From Lysinibacillus sp. FSL W8-0992 (GTDB taxonomy: Bacteria > Bacillota > Bacilli > Bacillales_A > Planococcaceae), in the NCBI RefSeq assembly GCF_038008685.1, contig NZ_JBBOZQ010000001.1, positions 4,464,001 to 4,528,000 on the forward strand: DNA of 64,000 bases. Direction: 5' to 3'. The position numbers and the translations under genes are program-made. Under the pieces are notes generated by a model. It ran no database searches. It was not told where the DNA came from and saw only the letters and a program-made list of their open reading frames with translations. This document shows positions 34,018 to 42,955 of this stretch, piece after piece; position 1 is the stretch's first letter; every line of letters starts with the position of its first letter.

Positions 34018-35072
34018 TGAAACAATTAAAAACAGTTCGTTTACTACAAAATAAAATTTCTTTTTTACTAGATGTAAAAGCTTCTAAAAAGCTAACTTTT
34101 CTTAGTATCACAGCACTATTTGTTTTTTTCTTCAGTGCATCGTTTGGTGATTCATTTATAAATCCGTTAAAAGTAATGCAAACGATAATCGGACAAGGTT
34201 CTGATTTTGATCAATTAATTATTATTGACTTTCGACTGCCAAGAATTTTTATTGCAGCGTTTGCAGGTATGGCTTTAGCAGTGGCAGGTGCTATTTTACA
34301 AGGTCTGATTAAAAATCCACTTGCTTCACCAGACATAATCGGTATTTCTGCTGGTGGTGGAGCTGCGGTAGTTGGTTTTTTAGCTATTTTCAGTGACTCC
34401 AATCATTCTTTAACAGTTAGTATTGAATGGCTACCTCTTGCAGGATTTATTGGAGCTACTGCCGTTGCATTTATTGTTTATATATTTGCTTGGAAAGATG
34501 GTGTGACTGCAACCCGTCTTGTATTAATTGGTATCGGGGTTTCTGCTTTTATGCAGGCTATTACGACGATGTTGATGGTTATCGGTCCTATTTATCAAGC
34601 TAGTGAAGCCAATAAGTGGATTACAGGTAGCGTCAAAAGTGCAGATTGGAATCAAGTTCAAATTATCGTTCCAATAATTATAATCCTTCTGCTTCTAACA
34701 GTCTTTATTACTCGACAGTTAAACGTGCAAGAATTGGGTGATGACACAGCTGCAAGTTTAGGTCAAACTGTACAAAAAACTCGTTTTTTCTTATTACTCT
34801 TGAGTTCAAGTCTCGTTGCTAGTGCCATTTCATTTGCAGGAGCTATTGGTTTCGTCGGCTTAATGGCGCCACATATTGCAAGACGTATTATAGGTCCAGC
34901 ATTCGGTGTATTAATTCCTACATCCGCTGCTATTGGTGCTTTATTAGTAATGGTTGCAGATATTATTGGACGCACTGCATTTAGTCCTTTAGAAGTGCCA
35001 GCAGGAGTGTTTACAGCTGCTATTGGTGCCCCTTATTTCATCTATTTATTATTGAGAAATCCTAGAAAATAA
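34017..35072 (+). CDS. yfhA: Siderophore ABC transporter permease (YfhA-like)
   Basis: A 351-residue FecCD permease. [45 protein letters not shown] and [23 protein letters not shown] are diagnostic. The true start is the ATG at 34017 ([11 protein letters not shown]), which overlaps the preceding TAA by one base and follows AAGGTGG; the frame is open for 55 more codons inside the previous gene. The first 40 residues are cytoplasmic. It is the second half of the YfiZ/YfhA heterodimer. Confidence 0.9.
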   Translation: MKQLKTVRLLQNKISFLLDVKASKKLTFLSITALFVFFFSASFGDSFINPLKVMQTIIGQGSDFDQLIIIDFRLPRIFIAAFAGMALAVAGAILQGLIKNPLASPDIIGISAGGGAAVVGFLAIFSDSNHSLTVSIEWLPLAGFIGATAVAFIVYIFAWKDGVTATRLVLIGIGVSAFMQAITTMLMVIGPIYQASEANKWITGSVKSADWNQVQIIVPIIIILLLLTVFITRQLNVQELGDDTAASLGQTVQKTRFFLLLLSSSLVASAISFAGAIGFVGLMAPHIARRIIGPAFGVLIPTSAAIGALLVMVADIIGRTAFSPLEVPAGVFTAAIGAPYFIYLLLRNPRK

Positions 35073-35086
35073 AGGAGTCAAACTTC

Positions 35087-35881
35087 ATGACTAAAACTTT
35101 AGAAACTAAATCACTTACACTAAATTATGGTGATTCCAATATTATTGAAAATCTAAATTTATCGATTCCTATGAATGAAATTACTGTGTTGATTGGTGCC
35201 AATGGTTGTGGAAAATCTACACTTTTACGCTCAATCGCTCGTTTATTAAAGCCTAAACAAGGCACGGTATTATTAGATGGACAAGACCTTTTTAAATTGT
35301 CCACAAAACAAGTAGCTAAAAAGCTTTCTATTCTTCCTCAATCACCAGTAGCACCAGAAGGGTTAACAGTTTTACAACTTGTAAAACAAGGTCGTTACCC
35401 TCATCAAAGCTGGCGAAAACAATGGACAGAAAAAGATGAAGAAATAGTGTTAAACGCCTTAAAAGCGACGGGCGTGGATCATTTACAGGATAAACCAGTG
35501 GATGAGCTTTCAGGTGGTCAACGTCAACGCGCTTGGATTGCTATGACGCTAGCTCAGGATACAGATATTATTCTGTTAGATGAACCTACTACTTATTTAG
35601 ATTTAACACATCAAATTGAAATTTTAGATTTACTTTTTGAATTAAATAAACAAAATAGAACAATCGTTATGGTTCTACACGATATTAATTTGGCATGTCG
35701 ATATGCTGATCACATTATTACGGTGCGTGATCGAGGAGTTTATCAAGAGGGAAAACCTGAAGAAATTATGACAACTGCATTAGTAAAACATGTTTTCGAT
35801 TTAGAATGTCAGATGACAAATGATCCTATATACGGTACGCCTTTATGTATACCCTTCGGTAAAGGAAGGATTATCTCTTAA
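35087..35881 (+). CDS. yusV: Siderophore ABC transporter ATPase (YusV-like)
   Basis: A 264-residue FecE-type ATPase: Walker [10 protein letters not shown] (about 37-45), signature [18 protein letters not shown], Walker [14 protein letters not shown]-loop [15 protein letters not shown]. It begins behind AAAGGAG, 15 bases after the second permease. In B. subtilis yusV is distant from yfiZ-yfhA and shared by several siderophore importers; here it is joined to the operon. Confidence 0.9.
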   Translation: MTKTLETKSLTLNYGDSNIIENLNLSIPMNEITVLIGANGCGKSTLLRSIARLLKPKQGTVLLDGQDLFKLSTKQVAKKLSILPQSPVAPEGLTVLQLVKQGRYPHQSWRKQWTEKDEEIVLNALKATGVDHLQDKPVDELSGGQRQRAWIAMTLAQDTDIILLDEPTTYLDLTHQIEILDLLFELNKQNRTIVMVLHDINLACRYADHIITVRDRGVYQEGKPEEIMTTALVKHVFDLECQMTNDPIYGTPLCIPFGKGRIIS

Positions 35882-35980
35882 TTAAATTAGAAGTTCTCAA
35901 TCAATATGCTCTTACCTAATTATTTTGTTAGAACGCTTCAAAGTTATAGGATCGAGTTTCCATTCAATAAAAATTAAAAC

Positions 35981-36021
35981 GCCCCGTAAAGGTTAGATTT
36001 TATGTCTAACTTTTATGGGGC
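35981..36021 (+). terminator. Terminator after the YusV-like gene
   Basis: A long imperfect stem: GCCCCGTAAA-GGTTAGA pairs with TCTAAC-TTTTATGGGGC around a short AT loop. It is followed by AGTTTAC. Confidence 0.7.
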
Positions 36022-36378
36022 AGTTTACTGCATGAAATGATTTTCAACAGCAGACGATTTGTCTAATTGGAAATAATTATCGTGCGACCAAATATTTAAT
36101 TTTAATTGTTGTGCTTCCTGCTGTATCTCACAGAATTCGTCTTAAACATTCCATAATCATAGCTTTTTCTTGAATAGACAAGTAGTTTCTATTTGCTTAT
36201 TTTAATGAATAAAAATGAGCAAAAGTTATTTATTGAATTTACTACGTATTTATTATCCTTGCAACAGATTCACTAAACATTTTGTTTGATTAGGACTTAC
36301 AACAATACAGGATTTGCAGATGTTTTTCTATTTTTGTTTTGAGTCGTGAAATGAGAGTTTTAAATTATTCAGTAAGCC
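36022..36378. other. Intergenic region with the second copy of a dispersed repeat
   Basis: About 350 bases between convergent genes. It holds the 38-bp repeat at 36027-36064. On the minus strand a short open stretch ends in residues VENHFMQ before a stop, but stop codons break it upstream. I see no gene; it could be a decayed coding remnant. Confidence 0.4.
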
Positions 36379-37809
36379 CTATTTAACACGGGAAGATTTG
36401 ATGAAGAAGGAAATAACTAAACCAATCATAGCTATAATTAGAGTGAATCTAAAGGAGTCCTGTACTCCCGCTGTTAATGAAGCTCCAATTGAAGAGGGGT
36501 CTGATAGATCAGTTATATTGTTCATATTTCTTTTCTGAGAAGCGGACATAATCGTAATTGCAACTGCAGTGCCAATTGCTCCCGACATTTGCTGTAATGT
36601 ATTCATTAAAGCAGTCCCATCTGGGTAAAGATTTTTAGGTAATTGATTTAGTCCATTTGTCTGAGCAGGCATCAAAACCATTGATACACCTATAAATAGA
36701 ATGGAATGCATCACAATCACCATACTAACCGACGTTTCAATGGTTACGTTTGACATGATATATAACATGATAGGCATGATTGCAAATCCAGGTATAACAA
36801 GTCCTCTTGGTCCGAATTTGTCAAAGATACGACCTGTGATTGGGGACATTAATCCATTTAGCACACCACCTGGCAACAAAACAAGCCCCGCAGTGAATGC
36901 AGTCAATGCTAGTCCCGTTTGCAAATATAATGGCAACAAAATCATTGTGGACATTATTACCATGAAGCAAATAAATACGGACAATAAACCTAGAGTAAAC
37001 ATTGGATATTTTAATACACGTAAATCAAGCATCGGTTTATCCATTTTTAATTGTCGCCAAGAAAACAAGGAAAGTGCAGTAAGACCCATTATAATCATCG
37101 TGATTACAATCGCGCTTCCCCAGCCATTCTCACCCGCGCTGCTAAAACCATAGACAATCCCGCCAAAACCAATCGAAGATAGAACAATAGATAATATATC
37201 AATTTTAGGTTTAGTTATGGTTGATACATTCTGCATATACACGATACCCGATACCAACGCAAGAATTAAAAACGGTAGACAAACCCAGAAAATCCAATGC
37301 CAAGTCAGTTTTTCTAGAATTAGTCCTGAGATTGAGGGTCCAACTGCAGGTGCAAACATAATGACCAACCCTATTAGTCCCATTGTTGCACCTCGTTTAT
37401 GGATGGGAAAAATCAATAAGATCGAATTAAACATCAGAGGCAACAATAATCCAGTACCTATAGCCTGAATCACTCGAGAAAACATTAATATTCCGAAGCT
37501 TGGTGCAAGAGCTGCGACTAGTGTCCCAATAATTGAAAAAATCAATGACACAATAAATATTTGACGTGTACTAAACCATTGAAGTAAGAGACCCGTGACA
37601 GGAACTAATATTCCCAAGGTCAATAAATAACCTGTTGTCAGCCATTGTACCTTGGAAGAACTAATAGAAAATACTTGTATTAAATCTCCGAGAGCCATGT
37701 TTAAAGCCGTTTCACTGAATAATCCAATGAAACCAGCAATTAAGAAAGAAATTAATATTGGAGTAGTTTTTATCACTTTTGTTTGCTGTGTTTCTACTGT
37801 TAATGACAT
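36379..37809 (-). CDS. MFS drug/efflux transporter, DHA2 family (14 helices)
   Basis: A 476-residue major facilitator with about 14 hydrophobic segments. The motif-A loop is GLLLQWFSTRQIFIVSL (degenerate), motif C lies in GLIGLVIMFAPAVGPSISGLILEKLTWHWIFWVCLPF, and a second motif-A-like loop is LMSPITGRIFDKFGPRGLV. It belongs with EmrB/LmrB-type proton-coupled exporters. TAGGTGG precedes the ATG. It lies upstream of nothing coregulated that I can see, although its position beside siderophore importers allows a siderophore or drug export role. The substrate is unknown. Confidence 0.88.
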   Translation of the reverse strand: MSLTVETQQTKVIKTTPILISFLIAGFIGLFSETALNMALGDLIQVFSISSSKVQWLTTGYLLTLGILVPVTGLLLQWFSTRQIFIVSLIFSIIGTLVAALAPSFGILMFSRVIQAIGTGLLLPLMFNSILLIFPIHKRGATMGLIGLVIMFAPAVGPSISGLILEKLTWHWIFWVCLPFLILALVSGIVYMQNVSTITKPKIDILSIVLSSIGFGGIVYGFSSAGENGWGSAIVITMIIMGLTALSLFSWRQLKMDKPMLDLRVLKYPMFTLGLLSVFICFMVIMSTMILLPLYLQTGLALTAFTAGLVLLPGGVLNGLMSPITGRIFDKFGPRGLVIPGFAIMPIMLYIMSNVTIETSVSMVIVMHSILFIGVSMVLMPAQTNGLNQLPKNLYPDGTALMNTLQQMSGAIGTAVAITIMSASQKRNMNNITDLSDPSSIGASLTAGVQDSFRFTLIIAMIGLVISFFIKSSRVK

Positions 37810-37891
37810 GAATAATCCACCTAAAATTTTATTTTGTTATAAGTTTTTTTGTTCATTTTTCTCCTAAACCCTTTTCAAAAGTACCCCTATA

Positions 37892-39208
37892 TTAATGATC
37901 AGTAATATTAATCCCTAAATGGTCCCGCAAAGTGACACCCGTATATTCACTTCTGAACAAGCCTCTTTCAACCAACTGCGGCATCAGCTTTTCAAAAAAT
38001 AATTTCAAAGATTTTTCTGAACCACCCGGAATAGCTATAAATCCGTCAATAGCTCCAGCCTCAAATCGCTCAATTATATCTTTCAAAACGTCTTCAACCG
38101 TTCCAACGGAAACCCAGTGAGCAGACCCGACAACCTCCGGCCTTGCCAATACCTCTTCCACTGTAGGCTGATGATTTGTAATATACCGGCGCAACAGCTC
38201 TGCATGTGTTCGGCTGCGGACTGGCTGATTCGGATCGGGAAGCATATCGGAAGTTACATGACGATCCAAAGCAAAGCTGCTCAAATCAAGACCCAGTACT
38301 GATTTAAGCGATGCATGTCTGCGCTCAATAGTCAAATGTGCGTGTGCCGCCTTATGTAATTCATGGGCTTCCTCGCGAGTTTCAGCCAAGAAAAAATATA
38401 AACCTGGCAAAACTCTTATGGTGTCCGGATCACGTCCATGCTCAATAGTTCTTCTTCTCAGATCATTTCGCAATTCTACTCCCGATTCAAGGTCTGGCAT
38501 CGCAGCAAAAATAGCATCTGCTATTGAAGAGGCAAAATTTCGTCCTGTGTCCGACGCACCTGCTTGAAATAATGGAATTGGTCCCGATTTATGAGCAGGC
38601 AAAGTAAGTGGTCCCTTAACACTAAAAAACTCACCTGAATGATTAATTGGAGAAACTTTATCCTTATCGGAAAATATACCTGTCTCACGGTCAATAACAA
38701 TGGCTTCTTTCGGAAAACTTTCCCAGAGTTTACGTACGACCTCAGTAAATTCAATTGCTTTCGCATATCTTTCTTTGGAAGAAGGCATAGGTGACTCACC
38801 AAAATTTTCGGCACCTTCAATAGAAGTGACAATATTCCAGCCAGCACGTCCATTGCTCAGCCAATGCAAAGTCTGAAGCTGTCTAGCAACAACATATGGT
38901 GGATTAAAAGTGGTAGAAATAGTCGTTACTAGACCGATCCGCTCAGTTTCACGAGCAATCGCTGCAAATATCATAGTGGGGTCAGGGCTACCAAAATTAG
39001 CAGAATCGCCAAGCATCTGTGGACTAACAAAAAGATAATCCGCCCTGAAAAGAAAATCGAGCTTTGTCTTCTCCGCCATCTTTGCCAAATCAATGTAAGG
39101 GTCAATTGAATCCATTTTTTCCACACCGCTGTCTGGGCGCCGCCAGTCGCCTCCTTTCACCCAAGTAGATAAGACTAATCCAATACATAATTGTCTATTT
39201 GTCGTCAA
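37892..39208 (-). CDS. FMN-dependent monooxygenase, NtaA/SnaA/DszA family
   Basis: A 438-residue luciferase-fold enzyme that uses FMNH2 from a partner reductase. Family markers are VLSTWVKGGDWRRPDS, AEKTKLDFLFRADYLF, LDPTMIFAAIARETERIGLVTTISTTFNPPYVVARQLQTLHWLSNGRAGWNIVTS and GPIPLFQAGASDTGRNFAS. Known relatives act on nitrilotriacetate, EDTA, dibenzothiophene sulfone and pristinamycin. The start looks like TTG at 39208, eight bases after AAAGGG; another TTG lies three codons upstream. A good Fur box about 90-105 bases upstream suggests iron control. Breakdown of a chelator or siderophore is a speculative role. Confidence 0.85.
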   Translation of the reverse strand: MTTNRQLCIGLVLSTWVKGGDWRRPDSGVEKMDSIDPYIDLAKMAEKTKLDFLFRADYLFVSPQMLGDSANFGSPDPTMIFAAIARETERIGLVTTISTTFNPPYVVARQLQTLHWLSNGRAGWNIVTSIEGAENFGESPMPSSKERYAKAIEFTEVVRKLWESFPKEAIVIDRETGIFSDKDKVSPINHSGEFFSVKGPLTLPAHKSGPIPLFQAGASDTGRNFASSIADAIFAAMPDLESGVELRNDLRRRTIEHGRDPDTIRVLPGLYFFLAETREEAHELHKAAHAHLTIERRHASLKSVLGLDLSSFALDRHVTSDMLPDPNQPVRSRTHAELLRRYITNHQPTVEEVLARPEVVGSAHWVSVGTVEDVLKDIIERFEAGAIDGFIAIPGGSEKSLKLFFEKLMPQLVERGLFRSEYTGVTLRDHLGINITDH

Positions 39209-39229
39209 TATTACCAACCCTTTCTATAT

Positions 39230-39510
39230 AGTAAAAATAGTTTTGCACCCATGAAATACTCTGATCAGATGTTGTTTCTAGAAGGCTATTAATTAATAAT
39301 GATTCTCATTATCAACCATAGTGTAGCAAGGTCTGCAACAAATGCAAATACACAAATCACCAATACGATATGTATTATTATCTAATCTAGTTTTGCTGAA
39401 AGATAATTTAGCCACTTGTAGGATAGGGCTCTGGAAGGAAATAATAAGACAAAGGGGAAAAAGCCTGCACTCTAGGTTCATCACCAGTTGCAGGCGTAAA
39501 ACATAAATCA
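39230..39510. repeat. Promoter-region duplication, copy A
   Basis: About 280 bases upstream of the monooxygenase are repeated at 40457-40744 with an estimated 75-80 percent identity; long shared runs include CAAATACACAAATCA. This copy has a good Fur box. Confidence 0.85.
39295..39313. promoter_or_regulatory. Fur box upstream of the flavin monooxygenase
   Basis: AATAATGATTCTCATTATC matches the 19-bp Fur consensus GATAATGATAATCATTATC at 16 of 19 positions. In the duplicated copy (40522-40540) the same site keeps only about 13. Confidence 0.75.
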
Positions 39511-39515
39511 GTCAC

Positions 39516-40346
39516 TCAATTTATACGATTATCTAATTTATGTGTGTATGCGGAAGGAGACACACCAAATTTCTTTTTAAACACTCTACTGAAATAAAGC
39601 GGATTGGCATATCCGACACTGATAGCAATATCGTTGATGGCGAAATTCCCCACTTTAAGTAAGTCACTTGCTCTTTCCATACGATAATTGATAAGATAGT
39701 CGATTGGACGAAGCCCAGTATATTTGTGAAAGAAATATGAGAAGCGCTTGGTATTCATTGCATGTAGCTCCGCCAATTCATGGAGTGTTAACGGGTTCAT
39801 ATAATGCCTGTGTATGTATGCAATAGCCTCCTCTATTACCTTTTCACTTGGAGAACTGCCAATCACTCGAAGCTTGCAACCCACCAACACTTGATGCATG
39901 ACACTTAAAAATAATTCTTTGACACGAAGCTTCCCAATACCACTAAGTGTATTGGCATTCTGGTGCAGCATAATAAGCAATTCTAGTACTCTCGGATTTG
40001 CTCCCGCCTCCAGTTTGAAATGGGAGTCGCATTCATTAACGCTATATATTTCGTCTAACTTGTCAAATCTATAAAACAGTAAATAGTACTCGTACTCTGA
40101 TTGACCTATAACTTGCGCGTCCATTTGCATGCTTGGAGCCACGTGAATTACTGAGCCAGGATGTAATTCATAGACAGTTCCATTCACACGCATTCTAGCC
40201 TCCCCACGAATTACAAAAAGAAATCCATGGCGGACGGTTCTAAATTCACTTAATATACTTTTCGGCTGGATCACTAAACGGTGGACACCTTCTATATCAT
40301 AAAAACCTCTAGCAAATATCTCGGCTAATTTATCTAAGTCTATCAT
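39516..40346 (-). CDS. AraC-family transcriptional regulator
   Basis: A 276-residue regulator: a cupin-like sensing domain (FLFVIRGEARMRVNGTVYELHPGSVIHVAPSMQMDAQV, about 50-90) and a C-terminal AraC double helix-turn-helix (PLTLHELAELHAMNTKRFSYFFHKYTGLRPIDYLINYRMERASDLLKVGNFAINDIAISVGYANPLYFSRVFKKKFGVSPSAY). I chose the ATG at 40346, behind AGGGAG; the frame runs back into a duplicated fragment of the monooxygenase gene and its first 26 codons are not credible. Such regulators near siderophore genes (for example Btr) bind siderophore; here that is inference. Confidence 0.88.
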   Translation of the reverse strand: MIDLDKLAEIFARGFYDIEGVHRLVIQPKSILSEFRTVRHGFLFVIRGEARMRVNGTVYELHPGSVIHVAPSMQMDAQVIGQSEYEYYLLFYRFDKLDEIYSVNECDSHFKLEAGANPRVLELLIMLHQNANTLSGIGKLRVKELFLSVMHQVLVGCKLRVIGSSPSEKVIEEAIAYIHRHYMNPLTLHELAELHAMNTKRFSYFFHKYTGLRPIDYLINYRMERASDLLKVGNFAINDIAISVGYANPLYFSRVFKKKFGVSPSAYTHKLDNRIN

Positions 40347-40397
40347 GATAATACACCTGCTCCCTATCCAAACATTGTACATCTGGTCTACTTTCAC

Positions 40398-40451
40398 TGA
40401 CAATATTCCCGCCAGCACGACCATTGCTCAGCCAATACAATGACTGAAGCT
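40398..40451 (-). pseudogene. 54-bp fragment of the flavin monooxygenase gene
   Basis: This piece matches 38827-38880, inside the monooxygenase gene, at about 48 of 54 positions. It joins promoter copy B directly, so roughly 330 bases of gene start are missing. It is a relic of a tandem duplication. Confidence 0.85.
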
Positions 40452-40456
40452 ATTAA

Positions 40457-40744
40457 AGTAAAAATAGTTTTGCGCCCATGAAATACTCTAATCAGATGTT
40501 GCTACTAAAAGGATATTAATTAATAAAGATTCGCATTATAAACTATAGTTTAACAAGGTCTGGAACAAATACAAATACACAAATCACAAATACTAATATG
40601 CATTATTGTCTAATCAGGTTTGCTGAATGATGATTTAGTACACATGTGGGATAGGATTCGGTCAAACCAGTAGGAAAGAAACATGCACTCTACGAGACTC
40701 ATCACAAGCAATTGTAGGCGCAATACATAAATCTGAAAATCTAT
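40457..40744. repeat. Promoter-region duplication, copy B
   Basis: This is the decayed copy of 39230-39510. It lies upstream of the AraC gene and may now serve as its promoter. The Fur box within it is weakened. Confidence 0.85.
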
Positions 40745-41083
40745 ATGTATTACTGGCGTTACATTAAAATAAATTAAATTTCGAAATTTCTATAAATATT
40801 AATCAATTTCATTGTGCATAAAAAAGCCCATTTCATTGAATGAAGTCAGATGTTAATACGTCCAAATCCACTAGTAAAGGAAGCAGTTCATGGACAAGAT
40901 TACACTAGGCTCTCTGTCATGCTATTCCCCATGTAACTGAGGAACTTGCTGTAAATTGCTTGTTTTTAAAAGTTTAAAAGAACTATGGTTGGTTTTCAGT
41001 TCGTTGGCACTCAACCCTATTATCGAAAGGCTTTGTTCCTCCACTAGTCGTTTTTCTGCAAATATTTCGCTTGTAAAATTAAT
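40745..41083. other. Intergenic region without a recognised gene
   Basis: About 340 bases between the duplication and the tetR gene. Neither strand has a frame with a ribosome binding site. Short stretches on the minus strand look vaguely protein-like but contain stops, so a decayed gene is possible. Confidence 0.4.
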
Positions 41084-41112
41084 TTGACAGGTTGTCAGTC
41101 AATAATTATAAT
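41084..41112 (+). promoter_or_regulatory. Consensus SigA promoter with operator-like spacer, antisense to tetR
   Basis: TTGACA at 41084-41089 and TATAAT at 41107-41112 are separated by exactly 17 bp. The spacer holds a 14-of-17 match to the operator at 41900/44798 (41085-41101). It points toward the 3' end of the tetR gene on the opposite strand. Confidence 0.75.
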
Positions 41113-41116
41113 GAAA

Positions 41117-41156
41117 ACATCTTAATTGATATTGATTATCAATCAAGATGTTTTTC
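41117..41156 (-). terminator. tetR terminator overlapping a Fur-like box
   Basis: AAACATCTT...AAGATGTTT arms with an inner ATTGAT/ATCAAT pairing form a long stem with T5 on the plus side and A/T on the other. Inside it TGATATTGATTATCA (41127-41141) matches the Fur box at 13 of 14 specified bases. Confidence 0.7.
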
Positions 41157-41158
41157 AC

Positions 41159-41806
41159 TCAGTAATTAAATTTAGTTTTCACAGTTTCTCTTAAAAGAGC
41201 TAAATCAAACTTTCCACTAGGAACGCCAAATAAATGTTCAAATGTGGATTGAATCGCTTCAATCCTTGCGATACGTTCTTGTGAATTCCATTTGAATAGT
41301 GATGAATCAACCCAATGATGGATTGTTGAAAGGAAAAATTCTGCTACTAGTGTTGGATTATCAATATGAAAGATACCCTCTTCATTACCTTGAATATTTA
41401 GATCAGCTAAAATTGGTGTGAATTGGCAAATTGTTTGTACATGTAATATTTGACGAAGGATAGCATTACTATCGTGTTGTAAATACTTAAAAATTTCAAC
41501 ATGCCCTGTTGGATCATCAAGCTCGTATACAAAAATCCAAGCTATTTTTTCATAAGCAGAAAGTGTTTCGTCATAAATTACTTCGATAAAATGCTCTTTT
41601 ATCACTTTTAGCTGTCTATCAATCAATGCATTTGCCAAGGCTTCTTTTGATTTGAAGTAGTAATACAGTGTGCCCTGTGCTACTCCCAACGTTTTAGTAA
41701 TATCAGTCGTTGAAGTTTTTTCATAACCTTTTTGGCTAAAAAGAGATTCTGCGGTATCTAATATTTCATTTCGCCGTTCTGATGCATTCTTTGTTACTCT
41801 AACCAT
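41159..41806 (-). CDS. TetR-family repressor of the adjacent importer and exporter
   Basis: A 215-residue regulator with the N-terminal helix-turn-helix RNEILDTAESLFSQKGYEKTSTTDITKTLGVAQGTLYYYFKSKEALANALIDR (about 12-64) and a variable ligand-binding domain. I chose the ATG at 41806, about ten bases after GGGGG. It diverges from the binding-protein gene at 41939. A 21-bp palindrome (TTTGACTA/TAGTCAAA) covers its own promoter, and TGAGTGATTGTCRGTCA sites lie before the importer operon and the MFS gene, so it probably controls all three. Confidence 0.88.
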   Translation of the reverse strand: MVRVTKNASERRNEILDTAESLFSQKGYEKTSTTDITKTLGVAQGTLYYYFKSKEALANALIDRQLKVIKEHFIEVIYDETLSAYEKIAWIFVYELDDPTGHVEIFKYLQHDSNAILRQILHVQTICQFTPILADLNIQGNEEGIFHIDNPTLVAEFFLSTIHHWVDSSLFKWNSQERIARIEAIQSTFEHLFGVPSGKFDLALLRETVKTKFNY

Positions 41807-41838
41807 CGCTTGTACTACCCCCTTTTTTAATTTAAGCA

Positions 41839-41859
41839 TTTGACTAATAACTAGTCAAA
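41839..41859. promoter_or_regulatory. 21-bp palindrome at the tetR promoter
   Basis: TTTGACTA and TAGTCAAA flank five bases. The left arm on the minus strand doubles as a TTGACT -35 element for tetR, fitting autorepression. Confidence 0.7.
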
Positions 41860-41899
41860 TTAAGAAAAAGAAATGAATGTACTTTATATTTAATTATAC

Positions 41900-41916
41900 T
41901 GAGTGATTGTCGGTCA
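41900..41916. promoter_or_regulatory. Operator-like site before the importer operon
   Basis: TGAGTGATTGTCGGTCA follows a TATACT -10 element directly. Its inverted copy at 44798-44814 differs at one base. Confidence 0.65.
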
Positions 41917-41938
41917 AAAAAATATTAGGAGGATTCAA

Positions 41939-42955
41939 ATGTTTAAAAAATCTCTATGTCTATTATTATTTTCATTCATTTTAGTTACTACAGGTTGCTC
42001 ACAATCAGAGGGAAAATCATCTGAAGAAGTGACGAACATCAGCAATAGCGGAAAGTATCCAATGTCATTTGATGTTCATACATATGAGGGGGAAAAAGTC
42101 ACTCAGACAATTAACCAAGCTCCTGAGAAAGTAATGATTATTGGATCAGCAGTCGCAGAATTAATGGTTAAATTTGGACAACAAAATAAAGTCGTTGGAT
42201 TTGCCTATAATGATCAAGCCCATTCAAATTTTACGGAAGAGATTGAGAAAATGCATTTAGTTAGTGAAATGTGGCCCTCAAAAGAATCCATTATAGCGCT
42301 ACAACCTGACTTAATTTATTCTATTGCCTCTGCATTTCGAGAGGAACTAATTGGGAGCATCCCTTCTTGGAGCAATCGTGGGATTCCTGTTGTTTCTTCT
42401 ACAAACTTTACAATTGGACGTAGTATCGACATTTATTTTGATGAAATCAAAACATTCGGGAAAGTATTCGATATCGAAAATCAAACTAATAAATACTTGA
42501 AAGAGCAACAAGCTCGTATTGATAAAATTACTGCAAAGGCTAAAACTATTAAAGATCACCCTAATGTTCTATTAGTTAGTGGAGCACGTGGAAAGTATTT
42601 CTATTACTCACCTAAATGGGCAATTATTGATGAAATGATTGAAGGTGCTGGAGCTGAATATATTGAGCTATCCAAAGAAGACTATATCGAACTTTCAACA
42701 GAGGCGATAATAGCAGCAAACCCAGATAAAATTATTATCACAGAATTTCAACAACCCGACCAAGAAAAAACGAAAAATAACTTGATCAATGATAAAAAAC
42801 TGCAAAATATAAAAGCAATCCAAAATAAAGACGTTATGGTTGCTGAATATACTGGGGCTATCAATGGTGGTATTGAACTTGCTGACTTATATGAACAGGT
42901 CGCTAAATTCATTCATCCTGATGTTTTTGTTGGAGTAGTAAATGATGGTGAATAG
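41939..42955 (+). CDS. ABC transporter substrate-binding lipoprotein (FecB/BtuF-like)
   Basis: A 338-residue lipoprotein: LLLFSFILVTTGC places the lipidated Cys at about 21. The mature protein is a helical-backbone receptor (VMIIGSAVAELMVKFGQQNKVVGFAYND; SKESIIALQPDLIYSIASAFREELIG) of the cobalamin/siderophore/metallophore class. The ATG follows AGGAGG. It leads a three-gene importer operon with the permease overlapping its end. The TetR repressor and MFS exporter beside it suggest a small molecule that is both exported and taken back, for example a metallophore, but no biosynthetic genes are seen. Confidence 0.82.
   Translation: MFKKSLCLLLFSFILVTTGCSQSEGKSSEEVTNISNSGKYPMSFDVHTYEGEKVTQTINQAPEKVMIIGSAVAELMVKFGQQNKVVGFAYNDQAHSNFTEEIEKMHLVSEMWPSKESIIALQPDLIYSIASAFREELIGSIPSWSNRGIPVVSSTNFTIGRSIDIYFDEIKTFGKVFDIENQTNKYLKEQQARIDKITAKAKTIKDHPNVLLVSGARGKYFYYSPKWAIIDEMIEGAGAEYIELSKEDYIELSTEAIIAANPDKIIITEFQQPDQEKTKNNLINDKKLQNIKAIQNKDVMVAEYTGAINGGIELADLYEQVAKFIHPDVFVGVVNDGE

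Noticed and set aside
36022-36378. Decayed gene on the minus strand ending in VENHFMQ
   Set aside because: Stops interrupt it after about 35 codons and no family is recognisable, so I list it only as a possible relic.
40347-40424. 26-codon N-terminal extension of the AraC regulator
   Set aside because: It runs through a duplicated fragment of the monooxygenase gene in another frame; the ATG at 40346 has the ribosome binding site.
40850-41083. Transposase remnant
   Set aside because: Short protein-like pieces occur in several frames, but I could not tie them to any transposase family and saw no terminal inverted repeats.
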